Notes under the pieces: generated by a model
Seen by the model: only the letters and a program-made list of their open reading frames with translations
Databases searched by the model: none
What the model was told of the DNA's origin: nothing
Translations under genes and position numbers: made by a program
From: Pseudomonas viridiflava
GTDB taxonomy: Bacteria; Pseudomonadota; Gammaproteobacteria; Pseudomonadales; Pseudomonadaceae
Assembly (NCBI RefSeq): GCF_900591205.1
Contig: NZ_UUPU01000014.1
Location: 62,001-126,000, forward strand
Length of the DNA: 64,000 nucleotides
Reading direction: 5' to 3'
In this document: positions 48,343 to 57,696 of the stretch, in pieces
Layout: every line of letters begins with the position of its first letter
Position numbering within the stretch: the stretch's first letter is position 1

Positions 48343-49449
48343 ATGCAAAAAAACTACGTGGATCTTCCATCGCTGACTATTGGCCGTGGAATTGCTGCTC
48401 TGGTCGTTGCTGTTCACCACTTGACACCGATATGGGCGCAGCCTATCGCTTTCTTGACATATATAGGCTGGCTAGGGGTTTCATTTTTTTTTATTCTCTC
48501 CGGATTTGTTCTGACGTGGTCCTTCGATAGCAAAGTTACATATAAGCGATTTCTGCTGAATAGACTGTCACGTATTTATCCTCTTCATATTCTTGGTATT
48601 GCTTTATGTGTATCGGCATACCTTACTGTTGGATCAGCGCTTGCTGGGTATCCGACGTCACTGAATAATACGATCTTCAGCTTTTTCCTGGTTCATTCAT
48701 GGGGGATAGGGCATCCCGACATTCGACAATCGTGGGATGGTGTATCGTGGACGTTGAGTGTCGAATTTTTCTTTTACCTTCTGGCGCCGCTGCTCATACG
48801 TGCGTCCGCCCGCATGAGTTCTACTGCTCTGATAAATGCCTGTCTTATATTGTTTTCTCTTTACCTTCTTGCCGGCTCCCTGGCTACAGCGCACGGCACG
48901 GCATGGGTTCTGGATGCCCTGAATTTCAACCCTGTTGCACGGTTGCCCGAATTTATCTTTGGGATAACGGCGTGTCGTTTGATACAGCGCGGGTGTGTAG
49001 TTAATTTGAATGTAATACAGAAATTTGCTTCTTTCGTGCCTTATCTCATATATAACTACGTATTCGGTTTTAATGGTGCAAATGACCCGCTCAGCATTGC
49101 GTTGGTTATACCTCCGTTCATTCTATTGATTGTCAGTGGGGCGTCTTCGAATATAGCGTCCCAGCGGGGGGTGGGTAAAACCCGCAAGGGGGTACTGGAG
49201 AAGCTCGGTGATATTTCTTTTTCCGTGTATATGACGCACGCCATCACTCAAGTGGTAGTGTCTTTGCTAATCCATAAATTATCTATTCCAATACCTTGGG
49301 TCGTGGGAATTATTGTCACGGTGAGTGTAGATGTTTTGGTTGGGTGGATGGCCTATAAGTGGGTAGAAGTTCCCGGGCGTGGGCTGATTCTGAGGGTTTT
49401 TTCAGGGAGCACTGCCGGCGGGCCTAAGCAAATACCTCGTACGCACTGA
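48343..49449 (+). CDS. Acyltransferase 3 family membrane protein (OafA-like)
   Basis: A 368-residue integral membrane protein with about ten hydrophobic segments. The family histidine is in VVAVHHLTPIW, followed by FFILSGFVLTWSF and the arginine block RFLLNRLSRIYPLH; WTLSVEFFFY is another hallmark. Such enzymes move acyl groups onto exported sugars such as O-antigen or other polysaccharide. Base composition is lower in GC than the core genome and it abuts the attR repeat, so horizontal origin is likely. Glycan target unknown. Confidence 0.88.
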   Translation: MQKNYVDLPSLTIGRGIAALVVAVHHLTPIWAQPIAFLTYIGWLGVSFFFILSGFVLTWSFDSKVTYKRFLLNRLSRIYPLHILGIALCVSAYLTVGSALAGYPTSLNNTIFSFFLVHSWGIGHPDIRQSWDGVSWTLSVEFFFYLLAPLLIRASARMSSTALINACLILFSLYLLAGSLATAHGTAWVLDALNFNPVARLPEFIFGITACRLIQRGCVVNLNVIQKFASFVPYLIYNYVFGFNGANDPLSIALVIPPFILLIVSGASSNIASQRGVGKTRKGVLEKLGDISFSVYMTHAITQVVVSLLIHKLSIPIPWVVGIIVTVSVDVLVGWMAYKWVEVPGRGLILRVFSGSTAGGPKQIPRTH

Positions 49450-49578
49450 GGTTTGCGCTAGTGACACGGGTTTAACCTCCGTCCTCTGTGGGTTTTTTAG
49501 TTTTGTCGTCACGCCGCACTCAAGTAATCGCCTGCCAGGCCGATGCAGTCTGTACCTTCTCTTAATCGGATCTTTGGC

Positions 49579-50016
49579 ATGCTTATCAACATTAGCAGTC
49601 CGGCCCCTGTGCCCAGTACTCCAAGCGTTGCCAGTTCGGCTGATACCACAACCCCGGACAGCACAAGCAGCACAGGTAACGTGGCCGCTGACACCAAGGC
49701 TGATGCGAAAGGTGCGGCCGGCGTCGGCGGCGGTGCACAAGCCTCATCATCGGTCACAAAAGAGTCCGACCGGGTCAAGGAGTTGAAAAAGCAGATCGCG
49801 CAATTGCAACAGCAGCTTCAAGACCAGCAGCAAGCGCTGCAAAAAGCGCAGTCCAGCAACCAAAGTGCAGACGCTAAAGCGGCGGCGATTGCGGCGGCTC
49901 AATCGCAGATTTCAACGACAGCGGCTGCGTTGCAAACAGTGACTGCCGCTCTCTTGGAGGCAGTCACGTCCGAGGGGGGCAGCAGTTCGGGTTCACTGGT
50001 CAGCACCTCTGCTTGA
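49579..50016 (+). CDS. FlxA-like coiled-coil protein
   Basis: A 145-residue protein with an unstructured Ser/Thr/Pro/Ala-rich first half and a coiled coil (KELKKQIAQLQQQLQDQQQA) followed by an Ala-rich helical tail. This matches the FlxA-like family, of which E. coli FlxA is flagellar-sigma controlled. No signal peptide. ATG 49579 is preferred to in-frame codons from 49543. No flagellar genes are nearby, so function is open. Confidence 0.6.
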   Translation: MLINISSPAPVPSTPSVASSADTTTPDSTSSTGNVAADTKADAKGAAGVGGGAQASSSVTKESDRVKELKKQIAQLQQQLQDQQQALQKAQSSNQSADAKAAAIAAAQSQISTTAAALQTVTAALLEAVTSEGGSSSGSLVSTSA

Positions 50017-50060
50017 GTCAGGTGGTCGATGCTGTTGGAAGCTGTGTTGATGCGTTGCGC

Positions 50061-51488
50061 CTAGCGTCGCGTCAACACGCTTTCACCGGCCTGCGCCGGC
50101 AGCCGATACACATCCACCAACGCCAACACCCCTAGCAACGCCACCCCGATAAACGCCACCCGAAAATCCCCGACCTGCGCCTGGAGCTCATGCCCTTGCA
50201 CGGTCATCGACGCACGTAATAGCAGGGCGGCCACCGTCACACCCATCCCCATGGCCAGCTGGAATGCCATGCTGAACAGCGCCGACGCCTCGCTCATACG
50301 GGGTTTGGGTACGTCCGCAAAGCCGATCGAGTTGTAGCAGGTAAATTGCATCGAGCGTGACAACCCGCCCACAAACAGTACCGCCGCAATCAGCGCAAAC
50401 GGCGTCTGCGCGGTAAAAAATGCACAGGCCGCAATCGACATCACGCCGATCACCCCATTCACCAGCAGCACTTGCCGAAACCCATAGCGCTGCATGATGG
50501 CCGTGGTAAAGGGCTTCATCGCCAGGTTGCCGGCGAAGACCGCCAGCACCAGCAAACCGGCATCCACTGGGGATAAACCAAAGGCGACCTGAAACAGCAG
50601 TGGTAGCAGGAACGGCAGGGCGCTGATGGCCAGGCGAAACAGCGACCCGCCGTAGATGCTTACGCGGAAGGTGTTGATGGACAGGGTCTGCAGCGGCAGC
50701 AGCGGGTCGGTAGAGTGGCGGCAGTGCGCCACGGCCCAAAACGCCAGCAGGATGCCGCCAGCGACCAGCCCTAATCCCGGGATGAGCATTTCGCCGGTCT
50801 GGTTGCCCAGCCATTCCAGCCCGCCGAGCAATGCCACACAGGCGCCGGCCAGCAGTACAAACCCCTTTGCATCGAACTTGCGCACGCTCGGTTCGCGGCC
50901 TTCCGGCACCAGCCACAGTGCGGCGATCAACGCCAGCAGGCCCAGCGGCAGGTTCACGTAAAAGATCCATGGCCACGAGGCATGAGTCACGATCAACCCA
51001 CCGGCCAATGGCCCGAGAATCGGCGCCACCAGGCCGGGCCAGGTAATGATCGCGATCATTTTTACCAGGTCTTTCTTATCCGTATTGCGCAGCACGGCCA
51101 AGCGCCCCACGGGCACCATCAGTGCGCCGCCGATGCCCTGCAAGACTCGGGCGAACACGAACATTTCAATACTTTGGCTCAGCCCGCAGAGCAACGAGGC
51201 GAGGGTGAAGACAATAATTGCGCCGGCAAATACCCGGCGCGCACCAAAACGATCAGCCACCCAACTGGACAGCGGGATGAAGATCGCTACGGCGAGAATA
51301 TAGGCAGTGATGCCGATGTTCATGTCGACCGGCGTTACGCCAAACGCTGTGGCCATGGTCGGCAGCGCTGTGGCGATGACCGTGGCGTCGAGGTTCTCCA
51401 TAAAGAAGGTCACGGCGACCACCAGAGCGATCAGCCGGGTTTGCACGCTGAGGCCGGTTTCGGCGGTAGGTGTGGCGGGAGAGGTCAC
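50061..51488 (-). CDS. MFS drug efflux transporter, DHA2 (EmrB/QacA) family
   Basis: A roughly 475-residue proton antiporter with 14 predicted membrane helices. Motif A appears as SSWVADRFGARRVF, motif C-like GPLAGGLIV follows, and FMENLDATVIATALPTMA is the DHA2 start. GTG 51488 follows AAGGGG and gives the usual length. A frame from ATG 51611 adds 41 residues without membrane character. No adaptor (EmrA) or regulator gene is next to it. Substrate unknown. Confidence 0.85.
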   Translation of the reverse strand: MTSPATPTAETGLSVQTRLIALVVAVTFFMENLDATVIATALPTMATAFGVTPVDMNIGITAYILAVAIFIPLSSWVADRFGARRVFAGAIIVFTLASLLCGLSQSIEMFVFARVLQGIGGALMVPVGRLAVLRNTDKKDLVKMIAIITWPGLVAPILGPLAGGLIVTHASWPWIFYVNLPLGLLALIAALWLVPEGREPSVRKFDAKGFVLLAGACVALLGGLEWLGNQTGEMLIPGLGLVAGGILLAFWAVAHCRHSTDPLLPLQTLSINTFRVSIYGGSLFRLAISALPFLLPLLFQVAFGLSPVDAGLLVLAVFAGNLAMKPFTTAIMQRYGFRQVLLVNGVIGVMSIAACAFFTAQTPFALIAAVLFVGGLSRSMQFTCYNSIGFADVPKPRMSEASALFSMAFQLAMGMGVTVAALLLRASMTVQGHELQAQVGDFRVAFIGVALLGVLALVDVYRLPAQAGESVLTRR

Positions 51489-51676
51489 CGGTGCTGCCCC
51501 TTGTTCAGTGAAGGTCGTCGGGGTTTGACGATACCCGGTCAGGCCGGAACCTACACGCGTTGGAGCTGATTTTTTCAGCAATTGCCGCAGGTGCGAGACA
51601 GCCCGGCCCATCGCAAGATTGGCCCTTTCTGTAGGAGCGAAGCCATACTGAGCGCCATTTGACTCAGATCAGGCAG

Positions 51677-52108
51677 ATGAATTTGGAAATCACCATGGAA
51701 GTTTCGCTCAACGTGTCCTTGGAGGATCGCGAGGCAATCCTCAAACCATTGGTAGCCTATAACCGCAGCCACACTGGCGAAATGCCCTATGAAAACGTCG
51801 GTATTTTGCTGCGTGATCCCGTCACTCAAGCAGTGGTCGGCGGTCTCTACGGGAAGATTTCCTACGGGTGGATGTTCATTGAGCTACTGAGTGTCCCAGA
51901 TTCGCTGCGCACCCAGGGCGCAGGCACCCGCTTGATGCAGGCGGCTGAAGACTTGGCTCGGCAAAAGGCTTGCACGGGGATCTGGCTGGATACGTTCAGC
52001 TTCCAGGCGCCGGGGTTTTATCGAAAACTGGGTTTCACTGAGTTTGGTCATATTGCCGATTACCCCCCAGGCCATCAGCGGCATTTTTTCCAGAAACACT
52101 TGGGATGA
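51677..52108 (+). CDS. GNAT-family N-acetyltransferase
   Basis: A 143-residue GNAT protein. The acetyl-CoA pyrophosphate loop is RTQGAGTRLMQAAE and the strand LLSVPDSLR precedes it; GFYRKLGFTEFG is the typical C-terminal motif. Start ATG 51677 is chosen; TTG 51659 and ATG 51695 are alternatives. Divergent from the MFS gene. Substrate unknown. Confidence 0.85.
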   Translation: MNLEITMEVSLNVSLEDREAILKPLVAYNRSHTGEMPYENVGILLRDPVTQAVVGGLYGKISYGWMFIELLSVPDSLRTQGAGTRLMQAAEDLARQKACTGIWLDTFSFQAPGFYRKLGFTEFGHIADYPPGHQRHFFQKHLG

Positions 52109-52512
52109 CACGTGAGGGCGCCATCGCCAAGTGAGGTGGTTTTTTGGCTTTGGCGTTCTTGATGTCGCTGAGTATCTTCCTGGCAATCGCCTTAACCTGT
52201 TTTTGCGTCATGGCCGAGGCGATCCCTCACCGGGCGTAGAATGACGTGTTGTCGGTGAGCGAACCCCTTATTGGCTGTCCACGTCTTGTTACGTGTGCCC
52301 TCAATCCCCCACAAGATTTATTGGTTTGCAGCAACAATTTTTCTTGTTGGACACCTCCCTGCCCCAAGCAGCAAAGTTGCCGCCACTGACGCTCGACCTT
52401 CCGGGTCAACAATAAAAAAACCGAGCCGACTGCACGCCACTTCCTGCTGTGAACCCTTTGTTCACATCCTGCTGTAATGGCGCCGCAGCGCGCACTTAAG
52501 GACCTCACCGCC
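52109..52512. other. Gene-free intergenic region
   Basis: About 400 bases without a convincing gene. The part after 52300 carries short T- and A-runs and should contain the promoter of the DUF969 operon. A short Lys-rich minus-strand frame at the left end was not accepted. Confidence 0.45.
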
Positions 52513-53229
52513 ATGCAAACTGTTGTGAACTTATGGCCGTTGATCGGCGTACTTGTGATCGTGGTTGGCTTTGTTTTGCGCTTCAATCCGCTGTTGGTGG
52601 TCACCGCCGCCGCTATCGCCACCGGGCTCGCTGCCCATTTCCCGCTGGAAAAAATCCTCGCCACCATGGGTGATGGTTTCCTACAGACCCGTGCTCTGCA
52701 ATTAATTCTGCTACTGCCCCTGGCAGTTATCGGCTTGCTGGAGCGCCATGGGTTGCGCCTGCATGCGCAGAACTGGATTGCGCGGTTTGAGCGCGCCACG
52801 GTCGGGCGCTTGTTGATCATTTATCTGTTTGTGCGTGAGTCCACGGCCGCGATGGGGTTGACCAGCCTGGGCGGGCATCCGCAGATGGTACGCCCGCTGC
52901 TGGCGCCCATGGCTGAGGGGGCGGCGGAAAAGCGCTACGGCAAACTGCCGGACAAGTTGCGTCACAAGGTGCTGGCCATGTGCGCAGCGACGGACAACGT
53001 CGGCCTGTTTTTTGGTGAGGATATTTTCGTCGCCTTTGGTGCGATCGCGCTGATGCACACCTTTCTGCTCGGTTCGGGCATTGACGTCGAGCCGTTGCAC
53101 ATTGCGGTGTGGGGCATTCCTACGGCGATCTGTGCCTTTATCATCCATGCCATTCGCTTGCATCGGTTTGACCGAAGGCTGACCCGCGAGATGACGCCTG
53201 CCGTCGCGTCCGTGGAGGCTGTGCAATGA
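52513..53229 (+). CDS. DUF969 membrane protein
   Basis: A 238-residue inner-membrane protein with about six helices (NLWPLIGVLVIVVGFVLRFN first) and the conserved loop VRESTAAMGLTSLGGHPQMV and GLFFGEDIFVAFGAI. DUF969 is nearly always paired with DUF979, as here with a 4-base ATGA overlap. A pyroglutamyl peptidase follows, so a role in uptake of 5-oxoproline or related peptides is plausible. ATG 52513 is preferred to the upstream ATG 52477. Confidence 0.85.
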   Translation: MQTVVNLWPLIGVLVIVVGFVLRFNPLLVVTAAAIATGLAAHFPLEKILATMGDGFLQTRALQLILLLPLAVIGLLERHGLRLHAQNWIARFERATVGRLLIIYLFVRESTAAMGLTSLGGHPQMVRPLLAPMAEGAAEKRYGKLPDKLRHKVLAMCAATDNVGLFFGEDIFVAFGAIALMHTFLLGSGIDVEPLHIAVWGIPTAICAFIIHAIRLHRFDRRLTREMTPAVASVEAVQ

Positions 53230-54176
53230 TTATCTCCATACAATACCTGTACTGGCTGGCCGGGGTTTTGTTACTGATCACCGCCGGTATGATCCTGTTG
53301 GATCGAACCCATCCCAAGCGCTGGTCGAGCGCCTTGTTCTGGCTGTTGTTCGCCATCCCGTTCCTGGTGGGCGAGCGCTTGCCTTCGGTGGCTATCGGCG
53401 CGGGCGTGGTGGTGATGGCGTTGATCGCGGGCTTGGGCGGCGTTGGCCGTGGTACGCACGCCGAGCTGCATGACAAGGCTTCCCGCGCCAGTGCCGGCCG
53501 CCTGGGGCATAAGCTGTTTATCCCGGCGCTGGCTATTCCACTCACAACGGTGATTGGCTCGGTATTGCTCAAGCACACCGAGATCGGCGGCGTACCGCTG
53601 CTGGACCCGAAAAATACCACCTTCGTTTCCCTCGGCATCGGCTGCCTGATAGCGCTGGGCCTGGCGTGCTGGTTGACCCGTGACACGCCAGTGCAAGCCT
53701 TGCGCGAATCCCGGCGCCTGACCGAAGCCCTGGGCTGGGCCATGGTGCTGCCGCAAATGCTGGCGATGCTGGGGCTGCTGTTCAACGAGGCTGGGGTCGG
53801 CACGGCGGTCGCCCACGTTACCACCACCTATATCAACCTGGATTTCAAGTTGGTGGCGGTGATGGTCTATGTGCTCGGCATGGCATTGTTCACGGTGATC
53901 ATGGGGAATGGCTTTGCGGCGTTCCCGGTGATGACCGGCGGTGTCGGCGTGCCCGTGCTGGTGGGGATCTACGGTGGCAACCCGGCGGTTATGGCGGCGA
54001 TCGGCATGTTTTCCGGTTACTGCGGTACGCTGATGACGCCCATGGCCGCCAACTTCAATATCGTGCCTGCGGCGTTGCTGGAGTTGCCCGACAAAAACGC
54101 AGTCATCAAGGCCCAATTGCCCACGGCGTTGATGATGCTGGTGGTCAATATTGTCCTGCTTTACCTGTTGATGTGA
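53226..54176 (+). CDS. DUF979 membrane protein
   Basis: A 316-residue partner of DUF969 with nine or ten predicted helices. Conserved-looking segments include MGNGFAAFPVMTGGVGVPVL and GYCGTLMTPMAANFN, which resemble the repeat core of ion-driven transporters. ATG overlaps the DUF969 stop, so translation is coupled. pcp starts seven bases after its stop. Probably the transport half of a two-protein permease; this is inference. Confidence 0.85.
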   Translation: MIISIQYLYWLAGVLLLITAGMILLDRTHPKRWSSALFWLLFAIPFLVGERLPSVAIGAGVVVMALIAGLGGVGRGTHAELHDKASRASAGRLGHKLFIPALAIPLTTVIGSVLLKHTEIGGVPLLDPKNTTFVSLGIGCLIALGLACWLTRDTPVQALRESRRLTEALGWAMVLPQMLAMLGLLFNEAGVGTAVAHVTTTYINLDFKLVAVMVYVLGMALFTVIMGNGFAAFPVMTGGVGVPVLVGIYGGNPAVMAAIGMFSGYCGTLMTPMAANFNIVPAALLELPDKNAVIKAQLPTALMMLVVNIVLLYLLM

Positions 54177-54183
54177 GGCCAAG

Positions 54184-54825
54184 ATGCGAACCGTGTTGCT
54201 GACGGGCTTTGAGCCCTTTGATCAAGATGCCATAAACCCATCCTGGGAAGCTGTAAGCCGGTTGGATGGCCTACAGCTGGGCGCCGATGCGCAAATTGTT
54301 GCGCGTCAATTGCCCTGTGCGTTTGCTACGGCGGGCGAGTGCCTGACCCGCCTGATCGACGAATTGCAGCCGGAGATGGTCATTGCAGTCGGCCTGGGGC
54401 CAGGGCGCAGTGCTATTTCCGTGGAGCGGGTGGCAATCAACGTGAATGACGCGCGTATCCCCGACAATCTGGGCGAGCAGCCGATTGATACGCCGGTGGT
54501 CGTGGATGGCCCGGCGGCCTATTTCACGACGCTGCCGATCAAGGCGATGGTCAAGGCCGTGTGTGAGGCGGGGGTAGCGGCGTCGGTTTCGCAGACGGCG
54601 GGGACCTTTGTGTGTAACCAGGTGTTTTATCTGTTGCAGCATGCACTGGCCGCGACAACCGTACGCAGTGGGTTTATTCACGTGCCGTTCCTGCCGGAGC
54701 AGGTGATTGTTTCGGGGCAGCCGTCGATGGCGTTGCACAGGCAGGTCGAGGGGTTGCACGTAGCTGTACTGACGGCGTGGCAAACAGCAGTCGATGTAGC
54801 GCAAGCCGGTGGGCAGGTCAGTTGA
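54184..54825 (+). CDS. pcp: Pyrrolidone-carboxylate (pyroglutamyl) peptidase
   Basis: A 213-residue C15 cysteine peptidase removing N-terminal pyroglutamate in the cytoplasm. Motifs: TGFEPFDQDAINPSWE, the Glu in SVERVAINVND, Cys144 in GTFVCNQVFY and His166 in FIHVPFLPEQ complete the triad. Third gene of the DUF969-DUF979-pcp operon. Confidence 0.94.
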   Translation: MRTVLLTGFEPFDQDAINPSWEAVSRLDGLQLGADAQIVARQLPCAFATAGECLTRLIDELQPEMVIAVGLGPGRSAISVERVAINVNDARIPDNLGEQPIDTPVVVDGPAAYFTTLPIKAMVKAVCEAGVAASVSQTAGTFVCNQVFYLLQHALAATTVRSGFIHVPFLPEQVIVSGQPSMALHRQVEGLHVAVLTAWQTAVDVAQAGGQVS

Positions 54826-54831
54826 CCTGCC

Positions 54832-55056
54832 TCAGGTTGCAAACAGACGGGTAAACCCGAAGGTGATCGCACAGGCCAGGCCGGTCATTGCAAACGCAGT
54901 TGCTACGTACCATTTGATGAGATTCAGTTCAGTGGTTGCTAGGTCGGCCTTGGAGGCGAAATGCGTTTCCATGGAGTCTGCCTTGCCCGAAACGGTGATC
55001 AGCTTTTCTTTCATCTCCGCCAGCCCCTTTTCCAGTACGCCCAATCGTATTTCCAT
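54832..55056 (-). CDS. Small coiled-coil/membrane protein (XhlA/DUF1640-like)
   Basis: A 74-residue protein: amphipathic heptads (MEIRLGVLEKGLAEMKEKL), then a C-terminal membrane helix (WYVATAFAMTGLACAITFGF). This layout matches phage haemolysin XhlA and DUF1640 proteins, which sit in membranes. ATG 55056 has GGAG nine bases upstream. Role unknown; possibly a domesticated prophage gene. Confidence 0.6.
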   Translation of the reverse strand: MEIRLGVLEKGLAEMKEKLITVSGKADSMETHFASKADLATTELNLIKWYVATAFAMTGLACAITFGFTRLFAT

Positions 55057-55229
55057 ACCCGAATCTCCATGATTATCGCCGCCGTCTCTGCCTTGAGCCG
55101 GAATGTTCAGCGTGTTCGCCTCGCCACAGCGTGGCGTCTGTTTCAAACGCTGGGAAACCGGAGAATAGTACGAGTTCAGTCCAGTGGAGACCGACAAACC
55201 TTTGCAAAATAACACCGGGCCTCTGTGGC

Positions 55230-56630
55230 TTAGTTTTCCCGCCTCGGAAAAAACAACTCGAAACACGTCACTCCCGCCTCACTGCTCACGCTGTACCGTC
55301 CGTTATGCAACTGCATGATGGTCGCCACAATCGACAAGCCCAACCCATTTGAATGGGCTGAGCGCTCGCGTGATTCATCCACCCGGTAAAACCGTTCGAA
55401 CAGCCGTGGCAGATGTTCGGCCGCGATGGTTTCTCCCTGGTTGCTCACCCGCAGGTTGATGCCTTCGGCATCCGGGATCGCCTGGATCGTCAGTTGGGAG
55501 CGCGGCGCTCCATATTTGATGGCGTTGGCGCACAGGTTCGCCAGTGCCCGACGCAGCAGCATCGGTTCAGCCCAGATCACGCCTTGCCCCTCGGCATGAA
55601 TGCTGATCTCTACATCACCGGCCAAGCCTTCAAAGTAGTCGGCAATGCGTTCCACTTCTTGCGCCGCACTAAGTTCCTGGCGTTGGCGCAAGGCGCTGGC
55701 AGGATCGGTGCGGGCCAGGAACAGCATGTTGTCGAGCATACGCGCCAGGCGCTCCAACTCTTCGACATTGGATGCCAGCAGTTGCTGATAGCTCTCGATG
55801 CTGCGGTGCTGTTGCAGGGCAACCTGGGTTTCGCCCAGCAGATTGTTGATCGGCGTGCGCAGTTCATGGGCCATATCGGTGGACACTTGGCCCAGTTGCA
55901 CAAACCCCTTTGCCAGGCGTTCAAGCATGGTGTTGAAGGCGTTGATCATCGGTAGCAGCTCCTTTGGCGCACCGTGGCTGTCCAGGCGTTCGGCGAGGTT
56001 GCCGACGCCTATGCCCTGGGCATGCCGGGCCAGGCGCCGCAACGGCAGCAAGCCGCGATGCACCAGCAGGTAGCCGACCAGTGCGAGGATCATAGCGGCG
56101 AGGCTTGCCAGGATATAAACGCTCAAGCGATAGCTGGCGAGCACGGCGGTGCGTTCGGTCATCAGGCGCCCGGTGGTGACTTGCAGGCTGCCCAGGTCGC
56201 CGGAGTCGATGGAAGCCGCCACGCTGGCAAAGGGCACGCCATTGCTGCCGGGGAAATGGTGCACGTCGGCAAACGTCAGTTCATGATTTTTCGGCACAGG
56301 CGGTATAGCCGGCAAGTCGATATTGCCCGGGTTTACCAGCAGCAGCGGTTTCTGCCCAGGCGCGGTGATGCTCAGGACTGACTCGCGGTTGCCCAGCATG
56401 TTCTGGAACAACTCAGGCTTGGTCTTGATCAGGTCCAGGGTGTTGCTGTCATTGAGCAGGTTGCGCAGTTGATCGACGCGATAGATCAACGCGGCGTCGT
56501 CGCGCATGATCAATTCGCGCTCCAGCTCGCGGTACAGCGCTACGCCCAGAGTCGCCAGCAGGGCAAAGGCCAGCAGGGCGAAGATCAGTGCCAGGCGCAG
56601 TGTCAGCGAATAGTGACGGGGATTGTTCAT
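55230..56630 (-). CDS. Sensor histidine kinase, heavy-metal (CusS/CopS) type
   Basis: A 466-residue inner-membrane kinase: helix at about 10-30, periplasmic sensor to about 165, second helix [23 protein letters not shown], then phospho-acceptor His in [16 protein letters not shown] and ATPase boxes [19 protein letters not shown] and [16 protein letters not shown] with LFERFYRVD is typical of the CusS/CopS branch. Its start overlaps the regulator stop by four bases. The signal could be a metal or another envelope cue. Confidence 0.9.
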   Translation of the reverse strand: MNNPRHYSLTLRLALIFALLAFALLATLGVALYRELERELIMRDDAALIYRVDQLRNLLNDSNTLDLIKTKPELFQNMLGNRESVLSITAPGQKPLLLVNPGNIDLPAIPPVPKNHELTFADVHHFPGSNGVPFASVAASIDSGDLGSLQVTTGRLMTERTAVLASYRLSVYILASLAAMILALVGYLLVHRGLLPLRRLARHAQGIGVGNLAERLDSHGAPKELLPMINAFNTMLERLAKGFVQLGQVSTDMAHELRTPINNLLGETQVALQQHRSIESYQQLLASNVEELERLARMLDNMLFLARTDPASALRQRQELSAAQEVERIADYFEGLAGDVEISIHAEGQGVIWAEPMLLRRALANLCANAIKYGAPRSQLTIQAIPDAEGINLRVSNQGETIAAEHLPRLFERFYRVDESRERSAHSNGLGLSIVATIMQLHNGRYSVSSEAGVTCFELFFPRREN

Positions 56631-57298
56631 GGCTGGGTATCGAAGCGGTAGCCGATGCCCCGCACGCTGTGGATCAATTTGAGCTGGAACGGGTCGTCGA
56701 TTTTCAGGCGCAGGCGCCGCACGGCCACGTCCACCACGTTGGTATCACTGTCGAAATTCATGTCCCACACCCGCGACGCGATCAGCGACCGGGACAGCAC
56801 CTGGTCCTGGTGCGTGGCGAACAGATGCAGCAGTGCGAATTCTTTGTTGGTCAGGGTGATGCGGGTGCCGGCCCGGGTGACGCGGCGTTTGAGCACGTCG
56901 ATCTGCAAGTCGGCGATCTGCAGCTGTTCTTCTTCGCGACTGGGCCCGCGACGGGTCAGGGTGCGCAAGCGTGCCACCAGTTCGGCGAAGGAGAAGGGCT
57001 TGATCAGGTAATCATCGGCGCCCAGTTCCAGGCCCTTGATACGGTCGGCAATGTCATCGCGAGCGGTCAGAAAAAGCACCGGTGTGTCGGCTTCCTTGCG
57101 CAGGCGGCGCAGGACTTCCCAGCCATCCATTTTCGGCATCATTACATCCAGCACGATCACGTCGAAAGATGTTTCCAGGGCCTGGTGCAAACCGTCCACG
57201 CCATCACGGGCGAGGCTTACGGAGTAGCCCAGTTCCTGCAGGCCGTTAACCAGGTAATTGCCGGCCTTGGGCTCGTCTTCGACTACGAGGATGTTCAT
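56627..57298 (-). CDS. OmpR-family response regulator
   Basis: A 223-residue regulator: receiver domain with the acidic pocket VVEDEPKAG, phosphorylated Asp in [14 protein letters not shown] and the switch lysine in [14 protein letters not shown]-terminal winged helix with [23 protein letters not shown] 57298 gives [11 protein letters not shown]; the 20-codon extension lacks support. In operon with the kinase and probably DUF2790. Likely binds the 16-bp dyads at 57674 and 58567. Confidence 0.92.
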   Translation of the reverse strand: MNILVVEDEPKAGNYLVNGLQELGYSVSLARDGVDGLHQALETSFDVIVLDVMMPKMDGWEVLRRLRKEADTPVLFLTARDDIADRIKGLELGADDYLIKPFSFAELVARLRTLTRRGPSREEEQLQIADLQIDVLKRRVTRAGTRITLTNKEFALLHLFATHQDQVLSRSLIASRVWDMNFDSDTNVVDVAVRRLRLKIDDPFQLKLIHSVRGIGYRFDTQP

Positions 57299-57339
57299 GG
57301 GAGTGTCCTGTCTTAATGCGTGGCGCAAGTGTAGTCCGA

Positions 57340-57585
57340 TCAATTGTCGCTCGGGCAACCGATGGCCTGGACCTGATAGTCCAACACGTGTTCACGGCCC
57401 TGGCTGTCCAGGTAGTCGAGGCGGGCTGGCACGATGCCGCATTGGCCGTAGGTGTCGGTGCTCGACACTACTTTGTCCACATCCAGGTGTATGAAAAAAC
57501 CGGTTTTGTCGTGGATAACGGGTTCGGCGGCAAACACCGAACCGGTGGCCAGCAACGCGGCGAAGCCGAGGATAAACAGTTTCAT
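57340..57585 (-). CDS. DUF2790 periplasmic protein
   Basis: An 81-residue secreted protein: signal ending AVFAA-like (SVFAA, residue 20), then [20 protein letters not shown] and [23 protein letters not shown]2790 proteins are small Pseudomonas periplasmic proteins of unknown role, often beside copper or metal genes. 41 bases before the response regulator on the same strand, so probably first in the operon. Confidence 0.85.
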   Translation of the reverse strand: MKLFILGFAALLATGSVFAAEPVIHDKTGFFIHLDVDKVVSSTDTYGQCGIVPARLDYLDSQGREHVLDYQVQAIGCPSDN

Positions 57586-57673
57586 GGCGGTATCTCTCTT
57601 TAAGGGTTGGCTGTCAGGTCATGGCAGTCAGTTCACGGTAACCAGGTGCCCCGAACAGCCAACCAACAGGGTG

Positions 57674-57689
57674 ATGACAAGTTTGTAAT
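57674..57689. promoter_or_regulatory. Candidate response-regulator site 1
   Basis: The minus strand reads ATTACAAACTTGTCAT, an interrupted dyad about 90 bases upstream of the DUF2790 start. It matches the site at 58567 in 14 of 16 positions and resembles CusR/CopR boxes. Confidence 0.6.
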
Positions 57690-57696
57690 GAAGGGT

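Noticed and set aside
52035..52211. 58-codon Lys-rich minus-strand ORF (MTQKQVKAIARKILSDIKNA)
   Set aside because: Overlaps the 3' end of the GNAT gene, no good ribosome site, and the C-terminal half is only the antisense of that gene.
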